From NCBI GenBank assembly GCA_023381555.1, contig JAMCRV010000087.1, positions 1 to 47,526 of the forward strand: DNA of 47,526 nt, written 5' to 3'. The notes beneath the pieces are model-generated. The model made no database searches and had not been told where the DNA came from. It worked only from the letters and a program-made list of their open reading frames with translations. The position numbers and the translations under genes were made by a program. The stretch comes from Chloroflexota bacterium (GTDB lineage Bacteria > Chloroflexota > UBA4733). Positions 1 through 10,296 of the stretch are shown in pieces (position 1 is the first letter of the stretch; each line of letters opens with the position of its first letter).

Positions 1-529
1 GCTTGACATCACGTTCGAAGTAGAGGCCGCGAAGCGTTGCGCTCAGCACCTCACAATATTGGTTGACGCGTAAGGCGAACCGTTCCGGATCGATCACCGA
101 GATGGCAGGAGTAACCCATTGGTACAGTGGCCAGTCTCCCACGACGACGGAAACCTGATGCGGTAGGATTCCCTGGGTCACCGCGATACTACGGCGACCA
201 TCGCGACCAACGATGAAGACAGCACCGTCGTCTTGAATAGCAACAAGCTCTTGATGCAACGACTGCACTGGGGGCCGAAGCACGAGTGAAGAAGGCGTCG
301 TGAGCGTCTGAATGAGATTGCCCACCGACGGCAAGCGAGCGAAGATCAGACCGACCAAACCGGCTTCCCGCCCATCGCTGTGAGCAAACACAAGGGTGCG
401 GCTCAGCGGTGAAGGAAGCGGAGCATCGGCCACCAGCGCCACGCTGACCCCATTCAAGAGCCACCGGCGCAACGCTTCGACCTGCTCGACCACGACCTCC
501 GGCTGGGACGATGAAGGAATGACGGACAT
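1..529 (-). CDS. hypothetical protein, 3' end cut by window edge
   Basis: Manual reverse-strand translation from ATG at 527-529 is open to the window edge (MSVIPSSSQPEVVVEQVEALRRWLLNGVSVALVADAPLPSPLSRTLVFAHSDGREAGLVGLIFARLPSVGNLIQTL...). Missing from the ORF track, which lists the out-of-frame 189..566 instead. Confidence 0.7.
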   Translation of the reverse strand, partial: MSVIPSSSQPEVVVEQVEALRRWLLNGVSVALVADAPLPSPLSRTLVFAHSDGREAGLVGLIFARLPSVGNLIQTLTTPSSLVLRPPVQSLHQELVAIQDDGAVFIVGRDGRRSIAVTQGILPHQVSVVVGDWPLYQWVTPAISVIDPERFALRVNQYCEVLSATLRGLYFERDVK

Positions 530-570
530 TGACCTTGCTCCTCTTCCAGTTGCGCCTCAGAATCAAGCCC

Positions 571-1596
571 CTACTCGATCAGCATTGCATCACCGAGACT
601 GAAGAATCGGTAGCGTTCTGCAACTGCAACGTGATAGGCCTCCAAAATGAGGTCATGGCTCGCAAAGGCCGAAACGAGCATGAGTAGAGTAGAACGCGGT
701 AAGTGAAAGTTAGTAATTAACGCGTCGACCACGTGAAACTGAAACCCTGGTGTAATGAACAGCCGGGTACTCCGCGGCCCCGAGCGCAGCCCACTAGGCG
801 ACCACGCGCTCTCGAGCGCTCGGGCAGTTGTTGTGCCCACAGCAACAACGCGACACCCTTGCTGTTTCGCACAGTTGATGCGCATCGCAGTCTTCTCCGT
901 GATGCTGTAGCGCTCCTCGTGCATCGTGTGGTCCTCGATGCGTTGGGCACGCACCGGAGCGAAGGTTCCTGGTCCCACGTGCAAGGTTACGAAGAGCCGC
1001 TCGACACCAGCATCGTCAAGCTCATTCAGGACCTGCGGAGTGAAGTGGAGTCCAGCCGTAGGTGCGGCTACAGAACCCTCTTCCCGAGAGTACACCGTCT
1101 GATAGCGCTCTGGGTCAGAAAGCTCTCGGTGAATGTAAGATGGAAGCGGCAACACGCCAGACTCTGTCATGACTTGTTCAAACGAATATTGACCGTCAAG
1201 CTGTAGCACACTGAGACCATCATCACACCGTGCCACGACGCGAACCGTCGCCGCCTCTCCAGATCGACCGAGCAGGACGTGAACTTGGGCTCCGGGAGCA
1301 AGACGGGGGCGCGTCATTGCCAGCCACGAGTCGCCTTCCTGCCGTTCGATGAGCAGGAGTTCAACACGACCTCCGGTTGTCTTCCTGCCAGAGAGTCGGG
1401 CAGGTATGACCCGAGAGTCGTTTGCTACCAGGAGGTCCCCCCGTCTCAGTAGGCAGGGAAGATGCCGGAACAATTCGTGGCGTAACGTTCCGCGCTCGCG
1501 ATTGACGACGAGCAGGCGGGCAGCGTCCCGCTCTTGGAGGGGCTCCTGAGCGATCAGCTCGGTCGGAAGGTCGTAGTCGAAGTCATCAACGTTCAT
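571..1596 (-). CDS. queA: S-adenosylmethionine:tRNA ribosyltransferase-isomerase
   Basis: MNVDDFDYDLPTELIAQEPLQERDAARLLVV..., TAGLHFTPQVL, LHVGPGTFAPVR; classic QueA motifs. Confidence 0.97.
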   Translation of the reverse strand: MNVDDFDYDLPTELIAQEPLQERDAARLLVVNRERGTLRHELFRHLPCLLRRGDLLVANDSRVIPARLSGRKTTGGRVELLLIERQEGDSWLAMTRPRLAPGAQVHVLLGRSGEAATVRVVARCDDGLSVLQLDGQYSFEQVMTESGVLPLPSYIHRELSDPERYQTVYSREEGSVAAPTAGLHFTPQVLNELDDAGVERLFVTLHVGPGTFAPVRAQRIEDHTMHEERYSITEKTAMRINCAKQQGCRVVAVGTTTARALESAWSPSGLRSGPRSTRLFITPGFQFHVVDALITNFHLPRSTLLMLVSAFASHDLILEAYHVAVAERYRFFSLGDAMLIE

Positions 1597-1624
1597 GCCA
1601 TCCTCAGTATCGGCCAGATCGCGC

Positions 1625-3604
1625 TCAATGGGTAATCACAAGAATCTGGGCCAGGTCAGAGGAAGGTGGCTGCCCTGTAACCTGGGGTCGAAGGTTGATG
1701 AACTGGCCCGGCTTGGGCTGATAGTAGAGCAGGACATCTAGAGTGTACCGACCGTGGGGAAGCCCCTCGAGCGAGAGTTCGTAGTAATCTGCTACAACTT
1801 CCCCCTCAGCCCAAGTTGAGGTGGGGGCGAGGCCGTACACTGGGCTCGAGCGGTCTTTCGTCCTGACAACCTTGCCCTCATTGCTCAGCAATCGCAGTGA
1901 CACGGAGAGATTGTGGGTCTGCGTCCGGTCCGCACGCCACACCAGTAGGACCGGCAGGATGGGAGAGCTACGCGGCAGCGTCGATACGGTTGCGCCGCGC
2001 TCGTCAAACAGCTGGTATCCCACAAGGGAAAAGCCTCCCGTAAAGCGCACGGGATGGACCACAAGGGGCGACGGTAGTTGGAAGCGTGGCTTGCTCGCCA
2101 GACCGATGAGCGGTCCCACAGCCGAAGGATGATGTCCTGCCGCCCACGGCACGCTCCGGCCCAGCACGATAGGTAGATCGCCATACCGTTTCCGCAGCTC
2201 GCTGTAGCTCAGGCTAGACAGCGAGCCGTTCCCAAAGTCGATATGTATGTGGGGGAGGGTCCGGCTCACCAGTTTCGCGTACCAAGCAATTGTGGCCTGC
2301 TCCCAGTCAGCTGCCACAACGGCGTCGCGAGGAAAGTAGGGTAGAGCGGCGGTGATGAGCCGATGCCCTCGCCATCCGGCGGTGATATGCTGATGGTAGG
2401 CGTTAAGAGTCGCGTGCGCTGACGCGACCTGGGAGGTGTAGGCTGTGCGAGCAAGCTGAGCGCTCAGCACGAGCCCAGCAGCGAAGACAAGAGACGTCGC
2501 CACGATTCGTGGCATCCCCACCCAAGCAAGGACTGTCACACACGACTCTATGCCCCACCCGACGAAGACAGCGGAAATGACGTAGACGGGGATCAGATAG
2601 ACCACATTGAGCTCATTGCCAATGTTCCAGTTCACCACCTGTGCGCTGATCAGCGCTCCGAACAGCGCCAGGGAGAGTGTCTCGGGGCGCCGGCGCAGAG
2701 CCCCACCAATCAGCCCGATCGCACCCAGCGGCCAGAGCCACCCCAAGCTCACGCGCAAAGTCTCCCCCAACAGGAGTGCACGCCCCCACCATTCACTAGG
2801 GGGCACACTCAAGAGTGATCGGGTCAGCTGGGGCGCAAAGACGAGATCCACGAAGCGATTCCAGGTCGTGGGATGGAACTGGTCGTATGGTGCGCCTAGA
2901 GCAGAGCGAATAGGAAGATACAGGTACAGGAGCAGCGGAGCCACAAAGAGCACTACGCTCTTGAGAGCCGTGTAGATGGAGGGCCGGCTGCGCGGCAGAA
3001 AGGGCGCATAGACTGCGAGCGAACCCGCGAAGAACATGCTGGAGCGGTGGTGGGCTAGGGCGAGCCCAAAGGTGAGGCACAAGAGCAGCCACCACCGCCT
3101 AGCTAGAGTTTGGGATGAAGAACCTCCAGAACGCACCGCTTGCCCCCAGCGGAACATCACCAAGAAGAGCAGCGCGGTGAAGGTGCCAGCTGCCGCCCGC
3201 ACACCTGCAATCGTAGACCACCGCCAGTCGAGCGGGATTACGGCGACCGTGAGACCCGCTATGACACTGGCCGCAACGGTGCCGCCCATCACACGGACAA
3301 CGGCAAATACTAGAGCACCAGTCATTGCGCCGAAGACCGCAGAGAGGCTGTTCAGCCTTATTGCTGGTGTACCCACAACAATGACGTGACTCCACAACCA
3401 CCCGAGGAGGGTATAGAGCGGGTAGCCGGTGTAATGAGGTATCCCAAGCACGTAGGGCACGACTTGGAACTCACCCGCGTCACCGCCGACCTCTCCAGGA
3501 GCGAGGGTGCGAAGGTAGATGGTGAGAGCGAACAAGGCGACACATGCCGCTGCGGCCGGTGGAGAGTATGCGGCGAGCTTAGCTGGCTTCTTGATGGTAC
3601 TCAA
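1625..3604 (-). CDS. multi-spanning membrane protein of the DUF2723/protein O-mannosyltransferase-like type with C-terminal extracellular domain
   Basis: GEVGGDAGEFQVVPYVLGIPHYTGYPLYTLLGWLW motif and many TM segments; TTG start directly follows the stop codon of the upstream gene. Confidence 0.85.
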   Translation of the reverse strand: MSTIKKPAKLAAYSPPAAAACVALFALTIYLRTLAPGEVGGDAGEFQVVPYVLGIPHYTGYPLYTLLGWLWSHVIVVGTPAIRLNSLSAVFGAMTGALVFAVVRVMGGTVAASVIAGLTVAVIPLDWRWSTIAGVRAAAGTFTALLFLVMFRWGQAVRSGGSSSQTLARRWWLLLCLTFGLALAHHRSSMFFAGSLAVYAPFLPRSRPSIYTALKSVVLFVAPLLLYLYLPIRSALGAPYDQFHPTTWNRFVDLVFAPQLTRSLLSVPPSEWWGRALLLGETLRVSLGWLWPLGAIGLIGGALRRRPETLSLALFGALISAQVVNWNIGNELNVVYLIPVYVISAVFVGWGIESCVTVLAWVGMPRIVATSLVFAAGLVLSAQLARTAYTSQVASAHATLNAYHQHITAGWRGHRLITAALPYFPRDAVVAADWEQATIAWYAKLVSRTLPHIHIDFGNGSLSSLSYSELRKRYGDLPIVLGRSVPWAAGHHPSAVGPLIGLASKPRFQLPSPLVVHPVRFTGGFSLVGYQLFDERGATVSTLPRSSPILPVLLVWRADRTQTHNLSVSLRLLSNEGKVVRTKDRSSPVYGLAPTSTWAEGEVVADYYELSLEGLPHGRYTLDVLLYYQPKPGQFINLRPQVTGQPPSSDLAQILVITH

Positions 3605-5908
3605 CTACTTCACCATCCCCACCGTCACGTTGCCAAGGGATACCAGGCTTTGTCCGTTGGCGAGCGTCAGCCGCTGACCAGTTCTTGATACGTACACTCC
3701 AAGCGAAACTGGATAAGTGCCGGGCGGCAGCGCAGAAGGAATCGGTACCGTGATGTCATCGGTAACCGTTTCGTGGGCCAGCCACTGCGTTGTCGGGAAA
3801 GCACCATCAAGCGGTGGAGAATCCTTCTGAGCGAGCGGAGGCTTAGTAGGCGGGCCGACGTGGACGAATACGGTGTAGTCCGCTGCAGGGTGACGCTTCG
3901 CGTACCACACGACTTGCGTGTGGAGCGTCCCGCCAGGCAACACGACCGCTGGAGTAAGGCGTGCACGAACCAGCACCAGTGTACTGGCAAAGGATACTCC
4001 GAGTGGCTCAGGTGTGCGAGCAGCACCAGGCTGTTCGACGATGACGCGCCCTACAGTCGCTGGGTTCACCGGGACGCCCGATGGTGCTCGTGCAACCAAG
4101 GGGCTGCTTGGCTCACCGACCGGGTAGACGATGACCTGAAGGAAGACCGGGACAGGAGTCGTGAGGTGCTCTGACAGCCGTACAGGGACGTGATCAATCA
4201 GCTCGTATCCAACCGGCCAGCGCGAGGTCAACACCTTGCCTCCGCCCGGAAAGGCATCGTTCTGCCGGACGCCGGCTGTGGCGTCCTTTCCTGTTGGGTC
4301 GAAGGCACGGACCGACACCATCAAATTCTGAGTGATCGGTCCAGTCGCCATCCAGTCTAGTCCTACGAGAAAACGATCTCCTGGTCGAAGAGCACTCTGT
4401 GGAAGCTGCACCGAACGAAGCTCCAGATTCCCGTAGTGCCAGTCCAGATACTGGCCTGTAGGCCCACTGGACGCACGAACGAGCACCGGTGTAGCATAGG
4501 CGGGTAGGATGGCGAGCGGCAGATCGGCCAAAGTGATGGCTGCAAGCAACGAGGAAAGAACAGCTACAGCCAATCCACCACCTCGGCGCAGGAACGTGAG
4601 GAGCCCTGAGCTCAGGAGAACCGCAGCCGAGCCAATTACGGGGTAGAGAAGACGTCCTGATGATGCCTCTGTCGACGCGGTCCAACGGATGAGTAGGAGA
4701 AACTCCAGGACGAGTGACGCAGCGAGGAGGGTAATGTGCTCCGCGCTGCCGCCGAACTCCAGCCTCCGGCGCCCCGTGAGATGGCTATACAGGATGAAGG
4801 CTAACCCTACCCCACTCAGAGCCGCTAGCACGTCATAGACCGTGTACTGCCAGGCCGGAAGCAGGACGTCGTAGGCGCCGAGCACGCCCCAGAAACCAAT
4901 CCAGATACCAGGAAGTTCTTTCAAGAGCTCCTGGAAACTCAGCGGCGTAGAGCGTCCTCCTGCGAGCGCTACAAACTTGGTCAGTCCAAGAGGATCACCG
5001 TAGAGCACCCAGTTGCGCGCAAACCACCATCCCGTCAGTGCCACGACTGGGATAGCCACCAACACGTACCATCGAGCGAGCGCACGCCAAGAACGCTGAC
5101 GCCAGGCTTGCCGGGCGAGCACGACGGCGGTGGGAAGCCCTAGCGATGCCACGCTGAGCTTGGTGAGCGTCGCCAGCCCCAGGGAGAATCCAAGCAGAAG
5201 CGTATCAACTGTCGTGACAGCTCGTCTCATCAACACACGGGCCAGCAAGAAGAGGATGATCGTCCCGAGCAGAATAGCCAAGCTGTCGTTATCGACTGAG
5301 GATGTGATGAAGACGAACATCGGGTTGAATGCAACGAGGCTTACGGCGAGTGCCGCGCCGCTGATACTCTCCTTGAGACTGATTCGTGCTAGGTTCCAGA
5401 GCACCGTCAGGGCAAGTGCACCGAAGAGAATAGAGATAAACCGGTGAATGTGGACAGCCAAAGGTAGTCCGTGCCAGGGAAAACTCTCCGCATTCGTGTG
5501 AACAAAGAGATTCTTGTGCCAGTTGCTACGGCTGGGGATCCCAATGTCTGGGTTCGGGCTTGGCATTTCCACAGTAGCAGGATTCGGCTCGTGCAACATC
5601 CACGTCGCTGCAGCTTCGATGAGATAGTAGAGAGGTGGCTGACCGGCTTCTTGGGCCGGAACGAGCAGCTTTCCCTTGTCCGCTGTGCGAAGAACCGGAA
5701 GTCCACCACCCGATGCGATTGTCCATACCGCCGCCTCGTGCCAGTTCTCATCACTCGACTCCAGAATGGGCATGGTGATGCTGAAATCCACGGCCAGGGC
5801 AACGTAGGCAACGAGAAGAGCGATGAGCGCCAGCCTGCTCGAGGTGTGCGAATGGGGCGCGGAACTTGGCTGGGTAATGTCACGATCACCAGCGGTCTCA
5901 ATGCGCAC
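3605..5908 (-). CDS. GT39/ArnT-like membrane glycosyltransferase with C-terminal beta-rich domain
   Basis: N-terminal PILESSDENWHEAAVW (acidic residues in the first loop), multiple TM segments, C-terminal domain resembling those of neighbouring proteins. Confidence 0.8.
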   Translation of the reverse strand: MRIETAGDRDITQPSSAPHSHTSSRLALIALLVAYVALAVDFSITMPILESSDENWHEAAVWTIASGGGLPVLRTADKGKLLVPAQEAGQPPLYYLIEAAATWMLHEPNPATVEMPSPNPDIGIPSRSNWHKNLFVHTNAESFPWHGLPLAVHIHRFISILFGALALTVLWNLARISLKESISGAALAVSLVAFNPMFVFITSSVDNDSLAILLGTIILFLLARVLMRRAVTTVDTLLLGFSLGLATLTKLSVASLGLPTAVVLARQAWRQRSWRALARWYVLVAIPVVALTGWWFARNWVLYGDPLGLTKFVALAGGRSTPLSFQELLKELPGIWIGFWGVLGAYDVLLPAWQYTVYDVLAALSGVGLAFILYSHLTGRRRLEFGGSAEHITLLAASLVLEFLLLIRWTASTEASSGRLLYPVIGSAAVLLSSGLLTFLRRGGGLAVAVLSSLLAAITLADLPLAILPAYATPVLVRASSGPTGQYLDWHYGNLELRSVQLPQSALRPGDRFLVGLDWMATGPITQNLMVSVRAFDPTGKDATAGVRQNDAFPGGGKVLTSRWPVGYELIDHVPVRLSEHLTTPVPVFLQVIVYPVGEPSSPLVARAPSGVPVNPATVGRVIVEQPGAARTPEPLGVSFASTLVLVRARLTPAVVLPGGTLHTQVVWYAKRHPAADYTVFVHVGPPTKPPLAQKDSPPLDGAFPTTQWLAHETVTDDITVPIPSALPPGTYPVSLGVYVSRTGQRLTLANGQSLVSLGNVTVGMVK

Positions 5909-8900
5909 TCTTCGATCCCACCGTCACTGTGCCTAGGGTCAGGGTCGGTTCGCGCGAAACGGTATATCTCTGACCAGTGCGGCCATTGTAGAGAATGAGA
6001 ATGAGCTGATAGTTTCCTGGAGCGAGACTGGACACGTCGATGCGGTGAGAGCTCTCGAGGATCTCATTCGCGACCCAGCCCGCCGACGGCGCGTTATTTT
6101 CCCCCACTGCGCTATCTGATTGGGCGATGAGGGCACCTTGTGAGTTGAGGATCTGCACGGACACCTTTAGGAGATCGCTCGTCGCACCAGGAACACGCCA
6201 GAACGCTGTCACATCAAGCTTCCGCTGCACGTGAAGGTTACTCAGCTTCGAAGGAACACCGTCAGCACGGAGCGTCAAGCCAACCAGAGTCATCCCATCG
6301 CTGAACCGATCTCCCAAAATTAGCGCGGGATGGGCGGCAAATACGTGCGGCCGTGAGGTAATCTTCAGCGTTCCTACGACAGCGCTGGCCAGAGTTCCAT
6401 CAGTGTGGACGACTGTCACGCCGACTTGGGCTAGGCCGGGGGGAGCACCTGGAGGCAACTGAACATCGAACCACTGCTGTTCCGTTTCGCCAGCTCTCCA
6501 GGCTTTCGCGGGAAACGTGGCGCCGCCCAACGGCTGATCTGTTGCGGCGAGCTTGACACCGCGCTGCGCGATAGTCACCGCAACTCGGGCAATTGGCGGA
6601 GCGGCCTGGGGAGACTGGATGAGGAGCGCAACACCCACTCTTGATCCTGGGTCTGCGGCCGTCGGGAGAGAACCGACTGCAACGTTCAACCCACCGACGG
6701 CCATTGCCGGAGCAGTGAGCGCTGCTGAGACAGCAGGAGGCAAGACTCGCACCTCTCCAAGGGTGAGCTCATCACCTATCGCGGCACCTTGCGGAGAGAC
6801 GGCAGGGAGCGGCCCTCCAGGACCGTCGAGCCCAAGATGTACTTGATAATCTCCTGGAAGCAGTGTTGGTGGCACCCTTAGTGAAAGCACCTCGCGCACA
6901 CTGGAACCCGAACTCCAGAATGGACTCGGAAAATAGCCACCGGCTGGAAGTGCATCGCGCGCCACAACGGTCCTGCCCGCAGTATCTACCAGGTGCACCA
7001 CCTCTGTCAGATTCTGACGCTTCCAGTGTTCACTGACGTTCCATTGCCACGAGAGTGTCAGCATTGCACCAGCGCGCACGCTTTGCGGCACCGCCGCATC
7101 CAGAGGCCGTGCCGCACCATGCCAGCCAGCGTGTGGCGTTGTAGATGCCCTAGTCGTGGAAGGCAGCACCGCAAGCGGCCCCAACTCCAAGGAGCCATTT
7201 ACCGGTAAGAGATCCACGAAGCTTGCTCGAGACAGCTTCCACGGGATCACTGTGGAGCTACTATCCGTAGCGCTCAGCCGGACTGTGTACAGTCCCGCGG
7301 GCAAGTGTGAAGGCAACGAAGCTGCCACGTGGACGTGGTGGGGTCCAGCGATCACAGGAACGGACCACGTGGCCCAGACCGTGCCGCTCGGATCAAGCAA
7401 CTGAGCCAGTAGCTGGCCATTGCCGCTACTGTGCAGAAGAAAGGTCATGGCAAACGTGTGCCCCGCCTGCACGGCCGGGAGGCCAGCGCTGACTCCTGGG
7501 GTGCTCCAAGCGTAGCCTTGAAATTCTATACTCCCGATGCTCGCGTCCAGAGGGGCAAGCGACCCGGTACGCTCTACGGACGCTCGAAGTGCCACCACCG
7601 CAAGAGAAGTGGCCGCAGTGAGTAGCACCACGACGGAAAGCGTCACAAGCCACACGTCGCCACCAATATGCCGTATCGCTTCGCCCCCTGGGAGACGCAA
7701 CGCGGCACGGAGGAACCAGCAGGCCGCAATCAGAAAGGCGACGAGTGTCAGCACAGTGATGGCGTCTGCGAGACGCACCACATTCGTACCGTCATAGGTA
7801 AGCTGGAGAGTGTGAGCGCCCGCTGGCAAGCGTACTTGCACAAGTCCGGACTGCGGTGCTGAGGACACCGGCAATCTCCGGCTCGCATCTCTGACGACCC
7901 ATCCAGGAGCGGCGAGCACCGGCAACGTCACCACAGCAGTGGAAGGCTCGTCGAGGGTGAACTTCGGATGAGTGCTCGGTGCTAGTGACAACTGAACATC
8001 GGCGATTGGGTCTGCGGGTGGCTTCCAGCCGATGGCCTGCTCTAATGACCAGGCAGAAACGCGCGCCCTGTGGGTGACTGATGGCGGGAGATACTCCCCC
8101 GCGGCCGATGTGCCGGTGAGATTATATGTCATTTCGAACTGGGCTATTCCTGCCGCGCTGTTGATGTTCGCTGGAACATGGAAGCGGAGCGGGTGAAGCA
8201 GCGCTAAGGACGAGATCACTGTGACGGCCAGCATGGCAGGTGCTACGACTGCTCGCCATCGGGGTTTCAACGCCGAACAAGTGGCCGCACCACAGAACGA
8301 CGCTGCCAGCGCCGCTATCGAGAGCCACCGCCAGGGAAACTGCGCGAGTTGGAGTGGTTTGAAGAACATCCACATTGGTGCAGATACGGCAGTACACGCC
8401 AGCAGAGATCCAAATCCAACGACCAAGAACACGAGGAGTCTGGCTGTGGCTCGACTACGGGCCTGACGGAGTGCGAAGAGCACTGTGGGCACCGCCAGAA
8501 CGAGTGCCGCGCTCTGCACAATGCCGAACTGGTATCCCGGCTGATCGCCGAACGAGAATACCGGTGCATAGGTCTGCAAGAGACCGTGGGCCAAGAGCTG
8601 GGCAGGGGTGACAAAGTTTGCGCGGTAGTTGTAGAAATGCAGGAGCTTACCCAGCGTTGCCGCCGGGGCACTGGCAACGCCTGGTAACCAGCAGGTCGCT
8701 GCCAGCAGGGCGGCAGCCACAGCAGCACCCGTCAAGGCTGCAATTCGCTTGATAGCGGCACTCACGTGACGGTCGCAGACCTCGAGTCCGGCATCGAGGA
8801 GAAGAACGGGAGCTATCAGTAGCGCCGAGAGCAAGTGTGTGGAGAGAAGGAGTGCTCCGACGAGAGCAACAACGAGACCGCGCCCGAGTGAGACCTTCTG

Positions 8901-9488
8901 GGCGAGGCGCTCGGCCGCAAAGAGCAATGCCGGCAGCAGCGCCTGGGCCAGGAACTCCGCAAGATCTCCCCGGAAGTACAAGTTGACCAAGTGATAGGGA
9001 GCCAGAGTGTAGAGAGCCGCCCCAATGGCACTCGACCATGAGTCGAAGTGGGATCGCAGCCACGCGTAACTCAGAATCGCGCTCGCCACCATCCCCATCG
9101 CTTCTTCGGCGCCCATAGCCTGCACTGGAGTCAGACGAAACAGCTCGAGGCTCACTCCCAAGGCGTACGGCAGATACGGCGTGAAGACAAACACAGGGTA
9201 GCCATAGCCAAGGTAGAAGTCAGGGGCCCAGCGGGGAAAGAGATTGGTGAGCGACCAAATGCGACCAAACTCTACGATCCGCAAGAGGTGGAACATACCG
9301 TCGCTTGTAGCTGGAAAGCCACTCCTGAGGAGCGGCACGAGACCGAGAAGGCTAACGGCGGCGACAGCCAGAGAGGGGAAGAACTCAGCGAGCGTTCGCG
9401 ATCTCACAGACTGGGAGGATGGCTGTGCCAGCCAGCTACTCAGCGAGAGCAAGTGGGCTGAAGTTTGTCGAGTAGTCGAAAGTGTCAA
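5898..9488 (-). CDS. large membrane protein (6-pyruvoyl-tetrahydropterin synthase-related / YfhO-like type) with repeated C-terminal beta domains
   Basis: 1196 aa; SDGMFHLLRIVEFGRIWSLTNLFPRWAPDFYLGYGYPVFVFTPYLPYALG is typical of this membrane protein family; long extracytoplasmic C-terminal half. Confidence 0.8.
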   Translation of the reverse strand: MTLSTTRQTSAHLLSLSSWLAQPSSQSVRSRTLAEFFPSLAVAAVSLLGLVPLLRSGFPATSDGMFHLLRIVEFGRIWSLTNLFPRWAPDFYLGYGYPVFVFTPYLPYALGVSLELFRLTPVQAMGAEEAMGMVASAILSYAWLRSHFDSWSSAIGAALYTLAPYHLVNLYFRGDLAEFLAQALLPALLFAAERLAQKVSLGRGLVVALVGALLLSTHLLSALLIAPVLLLDAGLEVCDRHVSAAIKRIAALTGAAVAAALLAATCWLPGVASAPAATLGKLLHFYNYRANFVTPAQLLAHGLLQTYAPVFSFGDQPGYQFGIVQSAALVLAVPTVLFALRQARSRATARLLVFLVVGFGSLLACTAVSAPMWMFFKPLQLAQFPWRWLSIAALAASFCGAATCSALKPRWRAVVAPAMLAVTVISSLALLHPLRFHVPANINSAAGIAQFEMTYNLTGTSAAGEYLPPSVTHRARVSAWSLEQAIGWKPPADPIADVQLSLAPSTHPKFTLDEPSTAVVTLPVLAAPGWVVRDASRRLPVSSAPQSGLVQVRLPAGAHTLQLTYDGTNVVRLADAITVLTLVAFLIAACWFLRAALRLPGGEAIRHIGGDVWLVTLSVVVLLTAATSLAVVALRASVERTGSLAPLDASIGSIEFQGYAWSTPGVSAGLPAVQAGHTFAMTFLLHSSGNGQLLAQLLDPSGTVWATWSVPVIAGPHHVHVAASLPSHLPAGLYTVRLSATDSSSTVIPWKLSRASFVDLLPVNGSLELGPLAVLPSTTRASTTPHAGWHGAARPLDAAVPQSVRAGAMLTLSWQWNVSEHWKRQNLTEVVHLVDTAGRTVVARDALPAGGYFPSPFWSSGSSVREVLSLRVPPTLLPGDYQVHLGLDGPGGPLPAVSPQGAAIGDELTLGEVRVLPPAVSAALTAPAMAVGGLNVAVGSLPTAADPGSRVGVALLIQSPQAAPPIARVAVTIAQRGVKLAATDQPLGGATFPAKAWRAGETEQQWFDVQLPPGAPPGLAQVGVTVVHTDGTLASAVVGTLKITSRPHVFAAHPALILGDRFSDGMTLVGLTLRADGVPSKLSNLHVQRKLDVTAFWRVPGATSDLLKVSVQILNSQGALIAQSDSAVGENNAPSAGWVANEILESSHRIDVSSLAPGNYQLILILYNGRTGQRYTVSREPTLTLGTVTVGSKSAH

Positions 9489-10131
9489 TGCCCTCAGCCC
9501 GCTTCAGCACCGACACCACGAGGTAGGTGACCGGCGTTGCGATGATCTCATAGGCTGACTTGGCAATCCACTGCGAAAGAATTGCCGCGACGATCACCGG
9601 TGAGGGGAGAGTGCCCACGAACGCAAGGGTGACAAAAATCGCTGAATCCAAACCCTGGCCAACTAGTGTCGAGGAGATCGTTCTCGTCCAGAGCCAGCGT
9701 CCTTGGGTGGCAATTTTGAGCTTAGCGAGGACGAAGCTATTGACGAACTCTCCCACCAAATATGCTGCGAACGAAGCTCCAAGGACGCGGGGTGTCGCAC
9801 CCAAGATGGCATTGTAGGCCTGCTGGTCTTTCCAATAAGAGGAAGCCGGAATAGCCCCGCCAACGGAGATGGCAATGACGGCGATGACGTTGCAGGCGAA
9901 TCCAAGCCAGATGATGCGTCTCGTAGTGCTGTATCCGTACACCTCTGTGAGCACGTCACCAAACAGGTAGGAGAGCGGAAAGATGACTATTGCTACGGGC
10001 ACGGTAAGGGGCCCGATGACGCCGATCTTTACAGCGATGATGTTCGAGGTGATGAGTAGGGTGACAAAGAGCGCTGCAATGATCATGAGCCACGGCGACT
10101 GGCGCGCGGTCACTGCGAAAGCCCCTCCCAC
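9436..10131 (-). CDS. queuosine precursor transporter, YhhQ family
   Basis: LLITSNIIAVKIGVIGPLTVPVAIVIFPLSYLFGDVLTEVYGYSTTRRIIWLGF...; hallmark YhhQ motif. Confidence 0.93.
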   Translation of the reverse strand: MGGAFAVTARQSPWLMIIAALFVTLLITSNIIAVKIGVIGPLTVPVAIVIFPLSYLFGDVLTEVYGYSTTRRIIWLGFACNVIAVIAISVGGAIPASSYWKDQQAYNAILGATPRVLGASFAAYLVGEFVNSFVLAKLKIATQGRWLWTRTISSTLVGQGLDSAIFVTLAFVGTLPSPVIVAAILSQWIAKSAYEIIATPVTYLVVSVLKRAEGIDTFDYSTNFSPLALAE

Positions 10132-10296
10132 ACACTGAGTCCACCATGGGGAGTAGTGTACCTGACCGCCTTCTGTGTCTCAGAGACTCTCGTCACCCCG
10201 GAAGCTGCCACTGCACCTGCGCAGGAACCCAGAACCTCCCAACCTTGTGGCAAGGCACATCCATCCGAGACGTATTCTCCAGTCGATTCAGGACGG

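Noticed and set aside
189-566. 125-aa minus ORF in the track
   Set aside because: Overlaps in another frame the better partial CDS ending at the window edge (ATG 527-529), and has Arg/Cys/Ser-rich off-frame composition.
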